A DNA stretch of 5,963 nt from Nocardioides sp. (GTDB taxonomy: Bacteria > Actinomycetota > Actinomycetes > Propionibacteriales > Nocardioidaceae), in assembly GCA_021166815.1 (NCBI GenBank), contig JAJPEO010000114.1:1-5963 (forward strand), given 5' to 3'. A model generated the notes under the pieces. The model saw nothing but the letters and a program-made list of their open reading frames with translations, did not search any database and was not told where the DNA came from. How positions within the stretch are numbered: position 1 is the first letter of the stretch; each line of letters opens with the position of its first letter. The translations under genes were made by a program, and so were the position numbers. Positions 1 through 5,648 of the stretch are shown here, in pieces.

Positions 1-1196
1 TTGAGGAGCAGGTTGGCACCCAGGGCCCGCCAGTACGCCGCCGCCTGGTCGGCCTCCCCCGCACGCTCCGCCTCGTTGACCGCTGTCGCCGAGACCAGTG
101 CGAGGTCGGCGTACAGCGCGGTCCACACCACCGGGAAGGCCGCGGCGGGCGGCTGCCAGGCGGGCAGGTCCAGGCCGCGGTACCAGCGTGACCCGGGGTC
201 CGTCGCGACCGAGCCGACGACCGCGCACACCGCCGTGGCCCCGGCCGCCAGCGCCAGGTTGCGCAGACCCCGGTCGGGCGGGGCGTCGACCAGCGCGGCG
301 CGGACGGCCTCGTCGAAGCCGACCAGCCCGCGCGGCGGCGGGGGCAGTCGGTGCGCGGGGTCGTCGGTGCACACGACCTCGTGGACGAGGCTGTCCACGA
401 GCGGGCGGGCCACCTGGGTGTCCAGCGGTGTGACCAGGCCGATCCAGCGACTGGCCAGGCCCGGTGTCAGGACGGGCACGGTCACGACCCGGCGCTGCCC
501 CAGCCCTGCCACCTCGGAGAAGCGGTGGATCATGTCGGCGTAGGTGAGCACCTCGGGACCGCCCACGTCGAAGGTCTGGTTGACCTCGGGAGGGAGGTCG
601 GCAGCCACCACCAGGAAGTGGAGCAGGTCGGCGACGGCGATCGGCTGGATCCGGTTGCGCAGCCACTTGGGCGCGAGCATCACCGGCAGCCGGTCACTGA
701 GGTAGCGCAGCATCTGGAAGGAGATGGAGCCCTCCCCGATCACGACCGCCGCCTGCAGGGCCGCGGTGGGCACCGGCCCGTCCAGGAGCACCTGGCCGAC
801 CTCGACCCGGGAGGCCAGGTGCGGTGAGAGCTCCTCGTCGTGCGGGTGCAGCCCTCCGAGGTAGACGATGCGTCCGACCCCTGCCCGACCGGCCGCCTGG
901 CTGAACGCGTCGGCCAGACGGCGATCACGCTGGGCGAAGTCGTCCCCCGAGGCCATCGAGTGGATGAGATAGTAGGCGACGTCCACGCCGTCGAGGGCCC
1001 TCGCCAGCGTGGCGGGGTCCTCGGCGTCGCCCTCCACGACCTCGACGCGGCCGGCCCAGGGGCGGTCGGCCAGTGAGGACGCGCTGCGCGACAGGACGCG
1101 GACCCGCCAGCCCTCCTCGAGCAGTCGCGGGACGAGCTCGCCCCCCACGTGTCCCGAGGCTCCGGTGACGAGGGCGGTACGTGCGGTGGGCTCCAT
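1..1196 (-). CDS. NAD(P)-binding (SDR-like) oxidoreductase fused to a TspO/MBR tryptophan-rich sensory domain; partial at left edge
   Basis: 398 codons are visible before the gene leaves the window. The N-terminus is an atypical/extended SDR-type Rossmann fold: GASGHVGG at residues 12-19 gives the GxxGxxG nucleotide loop, YYLIHSM lies at 75-81, and the domain continues to about residue 300 with an epimerase-like FDVGGPEVLTYADM stretch (209-222). After a linker, a hydrophobic helix (about 311-331) leads into the TspO/MBR signature: WYRGLDLPAWQPP (338-350), then FPVVWTALY (354-362). The visible end, YWRALGANLLL, fits TspO helix 3; later helices are off-window. TspO proteins are membrane proteins that bind tetrapyrroles and other hydrophobic ligands; the substrate of the oxidoreductase half is unknown. 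The ATG at 1196 has a strong Shine-Dalgarno GGAGGT (1203-1208) and lies three bases after the stop of the preceding CPBP-like gene, so the two are probably translated together. The domain calls are firm; the joint function is inference. Confidence 0.9.
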   Translation of the reverse strand, partial: MEPTARTALVTGASGHVGGELVPRLLEEGWRVRVLSRSASSLADRPWAGRVEVVEGDAEDPATLARALDGVDVAYYLIHSMASGDDFAQRDRRLADAFSQAAGRAGVGRIVYLGGLHPHDEELSPHLASRVEVGQVLLDGPVPTAALQAAVVIGEGSISFQMLRYLSDRLPVMLAPKWLRNRIQPIAVADLLHFLVVAADLPPEVNQTFDVGGPEVLTYADMIHRFSEVAGLGQRRVVTVPVLTPGLASRWIGLVTPLDTQVARPLVDSLVHEVVCTDDPAHRLPPPPRGLVGFDEAVRAALVDAPPDRGLRNLALAAGATAVCAVVGSVATDPGSRWYRGLDLPAWQPPAAAFPVVWTALYADLALVSATAVNEAERAGEADQAAAYWRALGANLLL

Positions 1197-1199
1197 GGA

Positions 1200-1868
1200 T
1201 CAACCTCCGGTGGCGAGGACGGGGGGCAGGACGAGCAGCATGGCGACCGACCACGTGACATGGGCGGCGATGGGCGCGAGCACCCCACCCGTCCACCGTC
1301 GCAGCACGGCGGTGAGGGCGCCGAGCACGACGGCGGCGACGGCGAGCAGGGCGACACCGCTGCCCAGGGTGGTCGCCGCGTAGACGACCGTGGTGACCGG
1401 CACGGCCCAGCGCGCGGGCACGGCGTCGTAGAGCGCTCCGCGGAAGAAGATCTCCTCCACCACGCCGTTGACCAGCGCGACGGCCACGACGAGGACGGTG
1501 TCGGGCCCGGCGTGCGCGAGGAGATCCTGGGCGGGGTCGCGCAGGACCGGGACCTGTGCCACCACGAGCCCGCCGAGCACGCACACCGCGACCGCCACTC
1601 CCCCGACCAGGACGCCACGCCCCACGACGGCGACTCGGCGGTGGAGGTCTCCGGTGGGCAGCGGACCCGCGAGCCAGGCGCCGAGGGCCCAGACCAGGGC
1701 CATCCACGTCGCCCCGGCCAGGAACCGGTCGTCTCCGGGTTCGAGGCGCAGCGTGAGGGCACCCGAGACGGTGCCCACCACGAGGGCGACGATGACGACG
1801 ACGCGTCGTCGGGTGAGACGCCGCGACTCCCCTGCCTCGGAGCGGCCGGTGGCACGGGGCCCGGTCAT
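1200..1868 (-). CDS. Small CPBP-like (Abi/Rce1-type) integral membrane protein with degenerate active site
   Basis: 222 aa. A short basic N-terminus (RRLTRRR, 16-22) is followed by several hydrophobic helices (about 23-40, 50-68, 82-105, 124-137, 153-190, 196-217), so it is an inner-membrane protein. Motif 1 of the CPBP family is intact: EEIFFRG, with Glu138, Glu139 and Arg143. The second motif (usually FxxxH) reads YAATT at 163-167 and has no histidine. The third (usually HxxxN) reads HVTWS at 203-207, so His203 is present but Asn is replaced by Ser. Family proteases of the Rce1 type need the Glu, both His and the Asn, so this protein may have reduced or no peptidase activity and act as a membrane chaperone or binding partner; that is inference. 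The ATG at 1868 has AGGAG four bases upstream. It is the first gene of the operon with SDR-TspO, three bases apart, behind the promoter at 1931-1959. Confidence 0.85.
   Translation of the reverse strand: MTGPRATGRSEAGESRRLTRRRVVVIVALVVGTVSGALTLRLEPGDDRFLAGATWMALVWALGAWLAGPLPTGDLHRRVAVVGRGVLVGGVAVAVCVLGGLVVAQVPVLRDPAQDLLAHAGPDTVLVVAVALVNGVVEEIFFRGALYDAVPARWAVPVTTVVYAATTLGSGVALLAVAAVVLGALTAVLRRWTGGVLAPIAAHVTWSVAMLLVLPPVLATGG
1203..1208 (-). promoter_or_regulatory. Shine-Dalgarno site of the SDR-TspO gene
   Basis: GGAGGT on the minus strand, six bases before the ATG at 1196. It lies inside the last codons of the upstream CPBP-like gene, which fixes the start and supports translational coupling. 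Confidence 0.85.
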
Positions 1869-1930
1869 GTCGCTCCTGGAGGTCGGCGGTCGGCGTACGA
1901 GGGCCGCTGCTGCTGGCCCGGTCCGTCACG

Positions 1931-1959
1931 ACGCTAGGTGTGTATCAAAGGTTTGTCAA
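1931..1959 (-). promoter_or_regulatory. Putative sigma-A-type promoter of the CPBP-like/SDR-TspO operon
   Basis: On the minus strand a consensus -35 TTGACA (1959-1954) is followed after exactly 17 bases by TAGCGT (1936-1931), a good actinobacterial TANNNT -10 box. Transcription would begin near 1924, leaving a leader of about 55 bases before the ATG at 1868. The -35 lies within a tandem repeat, suggesting control at this step. Confidence 0.7.
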
Positions 1960-1961
1960 AG
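1940..1961 (-). repeat. Two tandem 11-bp direct repeats over the -35 element (possible operator)
   Basis: Minus strand: CTTTGACAAAC (1961-1951) is directly followed by CTTTGATACAC (1950-1940). They match at 9 of 11 positions with a period of one helical turn. The first copy contains the whole -35 TTGACA and the second lies in the promoter spacer. Head-to-tail 11-bp repeats overlapping -35 are the known operator form of CarH (MerR-family, adenosylcobalamin-dependent photoreceptor). Assignment to that family is inference, since no regulator gene is in the window. Confidence 0.6.
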
Positions 1962-2000
1962 GTCGGGACACCCGGCGGGCTCCGCCCACGGGAGATGCGA

Positions 2001-2040
2001 CAAGGGCCCCGTCCAGCCGAGTGGCTGGGCGGGGCCCTTG
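2001..2040 (-). terminator. Strong hairpin, probable terminator after tRNA-Glu
   Basis: An 18-bp stem with a 4-base loop: outer arms CAAGGGCCCCG / CGGGGCCCTTG and inner arms CCAGCC / GGCTGG around GAGT (plus-strand reading), with one T-G pair between them. It begins five bases after the tRNA-Glu CCA end, the expected place for its terminator. No U-tract follows on the minus strand, which is common in high-GC actinobacteria. The symmetric stem could act on both strands and insulates the promoter at 1931-1959. Confidence 0.75.
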
Positions 2041-2045
2041 TGGTG

Positions 2046-2121
2046 TGGTACCCCCGACCGGATTCGAACCGGCGCTACCGCCTTGAGAGGGCGGCGTGCT
2101 AGGCCGCTACACAACGGGGGC
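2046..2121 (-). tRNA. tRNA-Glu (anticodon CTC)
   Basis: The minus strand folds into a full cloverleaf. The acceptor arm is GCCCCCG against CGGGGGT (G1-U72 wobble) with discriminator A at 2049. The anticodon arm is CCGCC-CTCTCAA-GGCGG, giving anticodon CTC for GAG codons. The T arm is GCCGG-TTCGAAT-CCGGT. The body is 73 nt (2049-2121), and CCA is encoded at 2048-2046. Glutamyl-tRNA synthetase, its charging enzyme, is encoded about 1.2 kb upstream on the same strand. Confidence 0.97.
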
Positions 2122-2140
2122 TTGCACTTGGTGAAGCTGT

Positions 2141-2156
2141 GCTGCTTTTCAGCAGC
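2141..2156 (-). other. GNRA-loop hairpin at the start of the tRNA-Glu leader
   Basis: Minus strand GCTGCT-GAAA-AGCAGC: a perfect 6-bp stem closed by a GAAA (GNRA) tetraloop. It starts eight bases after the -10 TAGAGT, at the expected transcription start. A hairpin of the same size, loop type and position precedes tRNA-Gln. Confidence 0.6.
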
Positions 2157-2164
2157 GGGGCGAA

Positions 2165-2193
2165 ACTCTAGCGAAACCGGGGTTTCGCACCAA
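2165..2193 (-). promoter_or_regulatory. Putative promoter of tRNA-Glu
   Basis: Minus strand TTGGTG (2193-2188), 17 bases, then TAGAGT (2170-2165). The spacer is a nearly perfect inverted repeat, GCGAAACC-GG-GGTTTCGC read on the plus strand (2171-2188). The -10 is the same hexamer as the one upstream of tRNA-Gln. Transcription should start near 2156-2158, about 36 bases before the mature tRNA. Confidence 0.55.
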
Positions 2194-2213
2194 ATCCGAG
2201 GCTGCACCTCGGA
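2192..2213 (-). terminator. Terminator-like hairpin after tRNA-Gln
   Basis: Minus strand TCCGAGG-TGCAG-CCTCGGA: a perfect 7-bp stem with a 5-base loop, followed by TTT. It starts four bases after the tRNA-Gln 3' end. It immediately precedes the -35 of the tRNA-Glu promoter and may separate the two tRNA transcripts. The short T-run makes it a modest intrinsic terminator. Confidence 0.65.
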
Positions 2214-2217
2214 CTCG

Positions 2218-2289
2218 CTGGGGTACTAGGACTCGAACCTAGACTAACTGAACCAGAATCAGTCGTGCTGCCAATTACACCATACCCCA
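2218..2289 (-). tRNA. tRNA-Gln (anticodon CTG)
   Basis: The minus strand gives a 72-nt cloverleaf. The acceptor arm is TGGGGTA against TACCCCA with discriminator G at 2218. The anticodon arm is ACTGA-TTCTGGT-TCAGT, giving anticodon CTG for CAG codons. The T arm is CTAGG-TTCGAGT-CCTAG. The next bases are CGAG, so CCA is not encoded and must be added enzymatically, unlike in the neighbouring tRNA-Glu. In bacteria without GlnRS this tRNA is first charged with Glu by GltX and then amidated by GatCAB. Confidence 0.97.
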
Positions 2290-2335
2290 TGGGGGTATCA
2301 GGCCGACCCTCTCGGGACCTTCCTGACAACCGAAC

Positions 2336-2351
2336 GGCCCCTTGCGGGACC
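2336..2351 (-). other. GNRA-loop hairpin at the start of the tRNA-Gln leader
   Basis: Minus strand GGTCCC-GCAA-GGGGCC: a 6-bp stem (one U-G pair) with a GCAA (GNRA) tetraloop. It starts eight bases after the -10 TAGAGT, as the hairpin before tRNA-Glu does. It lies between the end of the CPBP protease gene and tRNA-Gln. Confidence 0.55.
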
Positions 2352-2359
2352 GAGGTGGA

Positions 2360-2389
2360 ACTCTACACGCGAGCCCGCGGCCGGGCCAA
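2360..2389 (-). promoter_or_regulatory. Putative promoter of tRNA-Gln, overlapping the end of the CPBP protease gene
   Basis: Minus strand TTGGCC (2389-2384), 18 bases, then TAGAGT (2365-2360). The TAG of the -10 is also the stop codon of the CPBP protease gene. The -35 is weak. Support comes mainly from the match to the tRNA-Glu promoter: from the -10 onward, TAGAGTTCCACCTCG and TAGAGTTTCGCCCCG agree at 12 of 15 positions. Read-through from the gltX operon could also supply this tRNA. Confidence 0.5.
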
Positions 2390-3337
2390 AACGGCCCCCA
2401 CCGCCGGGCCCCGGACCTCGAGCCGCATCAGCTTGGCGACCCAGGTCGCCAGGAACAGGTAGGTCAGCGACTGGGCGAGCGTGCTCGCGATCATCCACCA
2501 GCTGCTCGGCCCGGAGGCGGTGAGCGTCTCGGTCATGTCGCCGAAGGCCAGGGCCAGGCCGAACGCCACGAAGTTGTTGAGCACGTGCATCGCGATGGCC
2601 GCCTCGAGGCCACCGGTGCGGATGACCAGGATGCCGGCGATCACGCCGAAGGCGAGCCGGTCGAGGAAGACCGGGGCGCTCTGGGCGCCGTGCGCCAGGG
2701 CGAACAGGACGGCGGGCCCCAGCACGGCGAGGCCGGCGGCGAGCGTGCGATGGCGGAACAGCGAGCCGAAGGCCTGGGTGAGGTAGCCGCGGAAGAGGTA
2801 CTCCTCCCCCGCCGCCTGCAGGGGCGTGAGCAGGACGATCACGAGCAGGAAGGCGCGCGTCTGCGCGGTGAAGTCGTTGAGCTCGCCGATCACCTCGCCC
2901 CCGTCGGGCTGGGGCACCAGCATCGCCACGCCCAGCGACGCGGCGAGCGCGAAGACCGACAGCACCAGGCACACGAAGAAGTAGCGCCAGCGGATGGAGG
3001 GGCCCACCGACGAAAGCCAGCGTGGCTTGAGCCGGTGCAGCGCCCACATGACCAGCGCCGCAGCCGGGATGCTCGCGGCCAGCGACACGTTGAGCACCGC
3101 GAGGCCGACCGGCGTCAGCTCCCGGGTCACGTCGAGCTGGCGGGTCGCCTCCTCCAGCGACTGCCCCGCCGCCAGGAGGGTGACCAGTGCCACCACGCCG
3201 ATCGCGATCGGAAGGACGATGAACACCAGCACGGGCAGCAGGACGGCGCCGACGAGCGAGCGCCACCAGCCTGGTCGTCCGACCCGGTGCAGCTCGTGGT
3301 AGCGCGGCCGGAAGTCCGGCGTGAGAGGCGCTGCCAC
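2363..3337 (-). CDS. CPBP family intramembrane metalloprotease (Abi/Rce1-like), third gene of the gltX operon
   Basis: 324 aa from a GTG start. All three family motifs are intact: GEEYLFRG with Glu178, Glu179 and Arg183; FALAH with Phe212 and His216; HVLNN with His251 and Asn255. These match the Glu/His/His/Asn active site of Rce1-type membrane peptidases. Hydrophobic helices lie near 29-58, 75-100, 119-141, 162-173, 198-216, 226-240, 246-266 and 280-301. The soluble N-terminus is rich in Arg/Trp and the tail is basic. The substrate is unknown; roles reported in the family include CAAX-type processing and bacteriocin immunity. The open frame extends upstream into gltX, but the GTG at 3337 is the sensible start: it lies two bases after the gltX stop and no ATG follows until well inside the membrane domain. 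There is no clear Shine-Dalgarno site, so translation probably depends on ribosomes finishing gltX. The stop codon overlaps the tRNA-Gln promoter. Confidence 0.9.
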   Translation of the reverse strand: MAAPLTPDFRPRYHELHRVGRPGWWRSLVGAVLLPVLVFIVLPIAIGVVALVTLLAAGQSLEEATRQLDVTRELTPVGLAVLNVSLAASIPAAALVMWALHRLKPRWLSSVGPSIRWRYFFVCLVLSVFALAASLGVAMLVPQPDGGEVIGELNDFTAQTRAFLLVIVLLTPLQAAGEEYLFRGYLTQAFGSLFRHRTLAAGLAVLGPAVLFALAHGAQSAPVFLDRLAFGVIAGILVIRTGGLEAAIAMHVLNNFVAFGLALAFGDMTETLTASGPSSWWMIASTLAQSLTYLFLATWVAKLMRLEVRGPAVGAVLARPRARV

Positions 3338-3339
3338 GC

Positions 3340-4818
3340 TCAGGCCAGCGCGGACGTGAGCCGCGCCAGGCTCCGCTCGCGCCCCAGGAGCTCCATGGAC
3401 TCGAAAAGCGGCGGGCTGACCCGGCGTCCCGTGATGGCCACGCGTACGGGACCGAACGCCACCCGGGGCTTGAGCCCCAGGGTGTCGATCAGGGCGACCC
3501 GGAGGGCCTCCTCGATCGCGGCGGTGGACCACTCGCGCAGGCCGGCGAGGGCGTCGTACGAGGCCTGCACGACCTGGCGACCCGTCTCGTCGAGCAGCTT
3601 GGCGACGTCGGCCTCGTCACGGACGAAGTGGGCCTCGTCGACGAAGAGGAAGCCGAGCATCTCCGGCGCCTCGACGAGCTTGTTCATGCGCTCGGCGATC
3701 AGCGGCATCGCGAGCTCGAGCAGCTGGGCGTCGGCGCTGTCGACCGGGTCGGTGACGACGCCGGCGGCCTTGAGGAACGGCAGCACCCGGTGGGTGAGCT
3801 CGTCCACGCTGAGCAGGCGCATGTGGGAGGCGTTGATCGCCTCGGCCTTCTTGAGGTCGAAGCGGGCCGGGTTGGGGTTGACGTCGGCGAGGTCGAACTT
3901 CTCGACCATCTCCTGCAGCGTGAAGACGTCACGGTCCGCGGCGATCGACCAGCCGAGCAGCGCGAGGTAGTTGAGCAGGCCCTCGGGCAGGAACCCCTGC
4001 TCGCGGTAGAGCTCCATGTGTGCCTCGGGGTCGCGCTTGGAGAGCTTCTTGTTGCCCTCGCCCATCACGTAGGGCAGGTGGCCGTACTGCGGGGTCTCCC
4101 TGGCCACGCCGATCGCCTTGAGGCCCTCGAACAGCGCGATCTGGCGCGGGGTGCTGGAGAGCAGGTCCTCACCACGCAGGACGTGGCTGATCTCCATCGT
4201 CGCGTCGTCGACCGGTGCGGTCAGCGTGTAGAGCGGGTCGCCGTTGGCCCGGGCCAGCGCGAAGTCCGGCACGAACTCGGTCTGGAAGGTGATGTCGCCA
4301 CGCACCAGGTCGGTGAAGGTGATCTCGCCGTCGGGCATGCGGAAGCGCACCACGCTGCTGCGACCCTCCGCCTCGAAGGCGGCCCGCTGCTCGTCGGAGA
4401 GCTCACGGCAGAAGCCGTCGTAGCCCATCACCTTGGAGCCGCTGGCCTTGCGGCGCGCCTCGACCTCGTCGTTGGTGCAGAAGCAGTCGTAGGTGAAGGA
4501 GGAATCCCGCAGCCGCGCCAGCACGTCGGCGTAGATCTCGCTGCGCTCGGACTGGCGGTAGGGGCCGTACGGTCCCCCGACGTCGATGCCCTCGTCCCAG
4601 GACAATCCCAGCCACTGCATCAGGTCGATGAGGGAGCGGTAGGACTCCTCGGTGTTGCGAGCCTTGTCGGTGTCCTCGATCCGGAAGACGAAGGTGCCGC
4701 CGTGGTGGCGCGCGAACGCCCAGTTGTAGAGGGCCGTGCGGGCCAGGCCGACGTGGGGCGAGCCCGTCGGGCTCGGGGCCATGCGGACGCGTACGGGCGT
4801 GGGCCGGGTGTCGTTCAA
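3340..4818 (-). CDS. gltX: Glutamyl-tRNA synthetase (GluRS)
   Basis: 492 aa, normal length for a bacterial class I GluRS, a cytoplasmic enzyme that attaches glutamate to tRNA-Glu using ATP. Residues 8-24 carry the family start [16 protein letters not shown], with the HIGH-type signature as SPHVG (20-24). FRIEDTD (45-51) follows. CFC (112-114) and Cys137 occupy the usual zinc-site region. [13 protein letters not shown] (214-226) is typical, and the KMSKS-type loop is KLSKRD (258-263). The C-terminal half is the helical anticodon-binding region. The TTG start (4818) overlaps the TGA of the upstream FAH gene as TTGA; an AAGGTGG seven bases upstream can serve as Shine-Dalgarno site. Starting at the internal ATG (codon 13) would remove the first conserved strand, so TTG is preferred. 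In actinobacteria lacking GlnRS the enzyme is usually non-discriminating and also makes Glu-tRNA-Gln for GatCAB; that is family knowledge, not visible here. Confidence 0.97.
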   Translation of the reverse strand: MNDTRPTPVRVRMAPSPTGSPHVGLARTALYNWAFARHHGGTFVFRIEDTDKARNTEESYRSLIDLMQWLGLSWDEGIDVGGPYGPYRQSERSEIYADVLARLRDSSFTYDCFCTNDEVEARRKASGSKVMGYDGFCRELSDEQRAAFEAEGRSSVVRFRMPDGEITFTDLVRGDITFQTEFVPDFALARANGDPLYTLTAPVDDATMEISHVLRGEDLLSSTPRQIALFEGLKAIGVARETPQYGHLPYVMGEGNKKLSKRDPEAHMELYREQGFLPEGLLNYLALLGWSIAADRDVFTLQEMVEKFDLADVNPNPARFDLKKAEAINASHMRLLSVDELTHRVLPFLKAAGVVTDPVDSADAQLLELAMPLIAERMNKLVEAPEMLGFLFVDEAHFVRDEADVAKLLDETGRQVVQASYDALAGLREWSTAAIEEALRVALIDTLGLKPRVAFGPVRVAITGRRVSPPLFESMELLGRERSLARLTSALA

Positions 4819-5624
4819 CGCTGTGCCACCTTGTTCGTGAGGGAACCGATGCCGGCGATCGAGACCTCGACCTCGTCGCCGACCTGCATGGGGCCGACAC
4901 CCTCGGGGGTGCCGGTGAGGATGACGTCGCCGGGCAGGAGCGTCATCACGCTGGAGACGTAGGCGACCAGGCTCGGCACGTCGAAGATCATGTCGGCGGT
5001 CGAGCCGTCCTGGACGACGTCGCCGTTGAGGAACGTCTGCACCTGGCGGCCGTCGGCGAACGCCTGGGGGTCGAGGTCGGTCTCGATCCACGGCCCCAGC
5101 GGGCAGAAGGAGTCGAAGCCCTTGCCGCGGGTGAACTGCACGTCCTTGCGCTGCAGGTCGCGGGCCGTGACGTCGTTGGCGACGGTGTAGCCGAAGATCA
5201 CGTCGGTGGCCTGCTCCGGCGGCACGTCGCGGCAGATGCGGCCGATGACGACGGCGAGCTCGCCCTCGTAGTGGACGTTGCTCGACTGCGGCGGATAGAA
5301 GATCGGGTCGCCCGGACCGATGACGGTGGTGTTGGGCTTGAGGAACATCAGCGGCTCCTCGGGGACGTCGGTGCCCATCTCGGCCGCGTGCGCGGCGTAG
5401 TTGCGGCCGATGCCGACGATCTTGCTGCGCGGGATGATCGGGCTGAGCAGGCGCACGTCGGCGAGGCGGTGCTCCTGCTCGAGCACCTTGAGCCCGACGT
5501 AGAACGGGTCGCCGGCCAGGGCGACGACGACGGAGTCCTCGGCCGGCTGGCCGAACTGGTCGACCTCTCCGGTCACGATGCCGAACTGGGGGTCCTCACC
5601 GGTGGTGAATCTCGCGATACGCAC
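4815..5624 (-). CDS. Fumarylacetoacetate hydrolase (FAH) family protein
   Basis: 269 aa, single FAH-type fold, the size of 2-hydroxyhepta-2,4-diene-1,7-dioate isomerase-like and acylpyruvase-like members. A variable N-terminal region (1-66) precedes the catalytic domain. Key segments are [15 protein letters not shown] (68-82), FLKP (94-97), [11 protein letters not shown] (118-128) with metal ligands Glu120 and Glu122, NDVTARDLQ (150-158) with the third ligand Asp151, [14 protein letters not shown] (166-179) and LTGTPEGVG (236-244). The family uses Mg2+ or Mn2+ to cleave or isomerise beta-diketo acids. No aromatic-degradation genes are nearby, so the substrate cannot be named, and old labels such as HHDD isomerase are only family-level. 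It is first in the operon with gltX, overlapping it by four bases (TTGA). The GTG start at 5624 has no Shine-Dalgarno site and lies right after a -10 box, suggesting a leaderless mRNA. I recall an FAH/gltX pair in mycobacteria too. Confidence 0.93.
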   Translation of the reverse strand: MRIARFTTGEDPQFGIVTGEVDQFGQPAEDSVVVALAGDPFYVGLKVLEQEHRLADVRLLSPIIPRSKIVGIGRNYAAHAAEMGTDVPEEPLMFLKPNTTVIGPGDPIFYPPQSSNVHYEGELAVVIGRICRDVPPEQATDVIFGYTVANDVTARDLQRKDVQFTRGKGFDSFCPLGPWIETDLDPQAFADGRQVQTFLNGDVVQDGSTADMIFDVPSLVAYVSSVMTLLPGDVILTGTPEGVGPMQVGDEVEVSIAGIGSLTNKVAQR

Positions 5625-5630
5625 CCACCG

Positions 5631-5636
5631 AGCCTA
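5631..5636 (-). promoter_or_regulatory. Putative -10 element of the FAH-gltX-CPBP operon (leaderless)
   Basis: Minus strand TAGGCT, fitting TANNNT, ends exactly six bases before the GTG at 5624, so transcription should begin at or next to the start codon. No consensus -35 is seen at 17-18 bases; a weak TTCACG lies 19 bases upstream (5661-5656). Confidence 0.5.
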
Positions 5637-5642
5637 TCGACC

Positions 5643-5648
5643 TACCCT
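5643..5648 (+). promoter_or_regulatory. Putative -10 element of the rightward gene (leaderless)
   Basis: TACCCT fits TANNNT and ends eight bases before the GTG at 5657. No -35 is evident and no Shine-Dalgarno site precedes the GTG. It lies seven bases from the divergent -10 at 5631-5636, so the two promoters share one short control region. Confidence 0.4.

Noticed and set aside
1..827. Plus-strand open frames at the left edge
   Set aside because: They are opposite the SDR-TspO fusion, with Arg/Ala/Ser/Pro-rich translations and no motif.
740..1929. Two minus-strand open frames (371 and 334 codons) overlapping the SDR-TspO and CPBP-like genes
   Set aside because: Both are out of frame with the real genes and give Arg/Pro/Ser-rich shadow translations that ignore the gene boundary at 1196-1200.
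1149..1937. Plus-strand open frame of 262 codons opposite the small CPBP-like gene
   Set aside because: Gly/Asp/His/Arg-rich low-complexity translation; the opposite strand encodes a membrane protein with a family motif, a Shine-Dalgarno site and a promoter.
2046..2289. tRNA genes as a possible phage or integrative element attachment site
   Set aside because: No integrase, no repeated tRNA 3' end and no foreign-looking DNA is seen in the window.
3338..3532. N-terminal extension of the CPBP protease frame into gltX
   Set aside because: It overlaps the gltX coding end with a shadow-like translation; the GTG at 3337 just after the gltX stop is the better start.
2342..3970. Plus-strand open frame of 542 codons across the CPBP protease and the gltX 3' end
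   Set aside because: It is antisense to two well-supported genes, and its composition changes from Gln/Glu/His/Arg-rich to Ser/Arg-rich with no recognisable family.
3628..4962. Long plus-strand open frame of 444 codons opposite gltX
   Set aside because: It is antisense to a certain gltX; the translation is low-complexity and rich in Val, Gly, Leu, Glu and His with no domain, as expected from GC-rich antisense.
4819..5091. N-terminal extension of the gltX reading frame
   Set aside because: It lies wholly within the FAH gene in another frame and is Arg/Pro-rich; the conserved GluRS start follows directly after the TTG at 4818.
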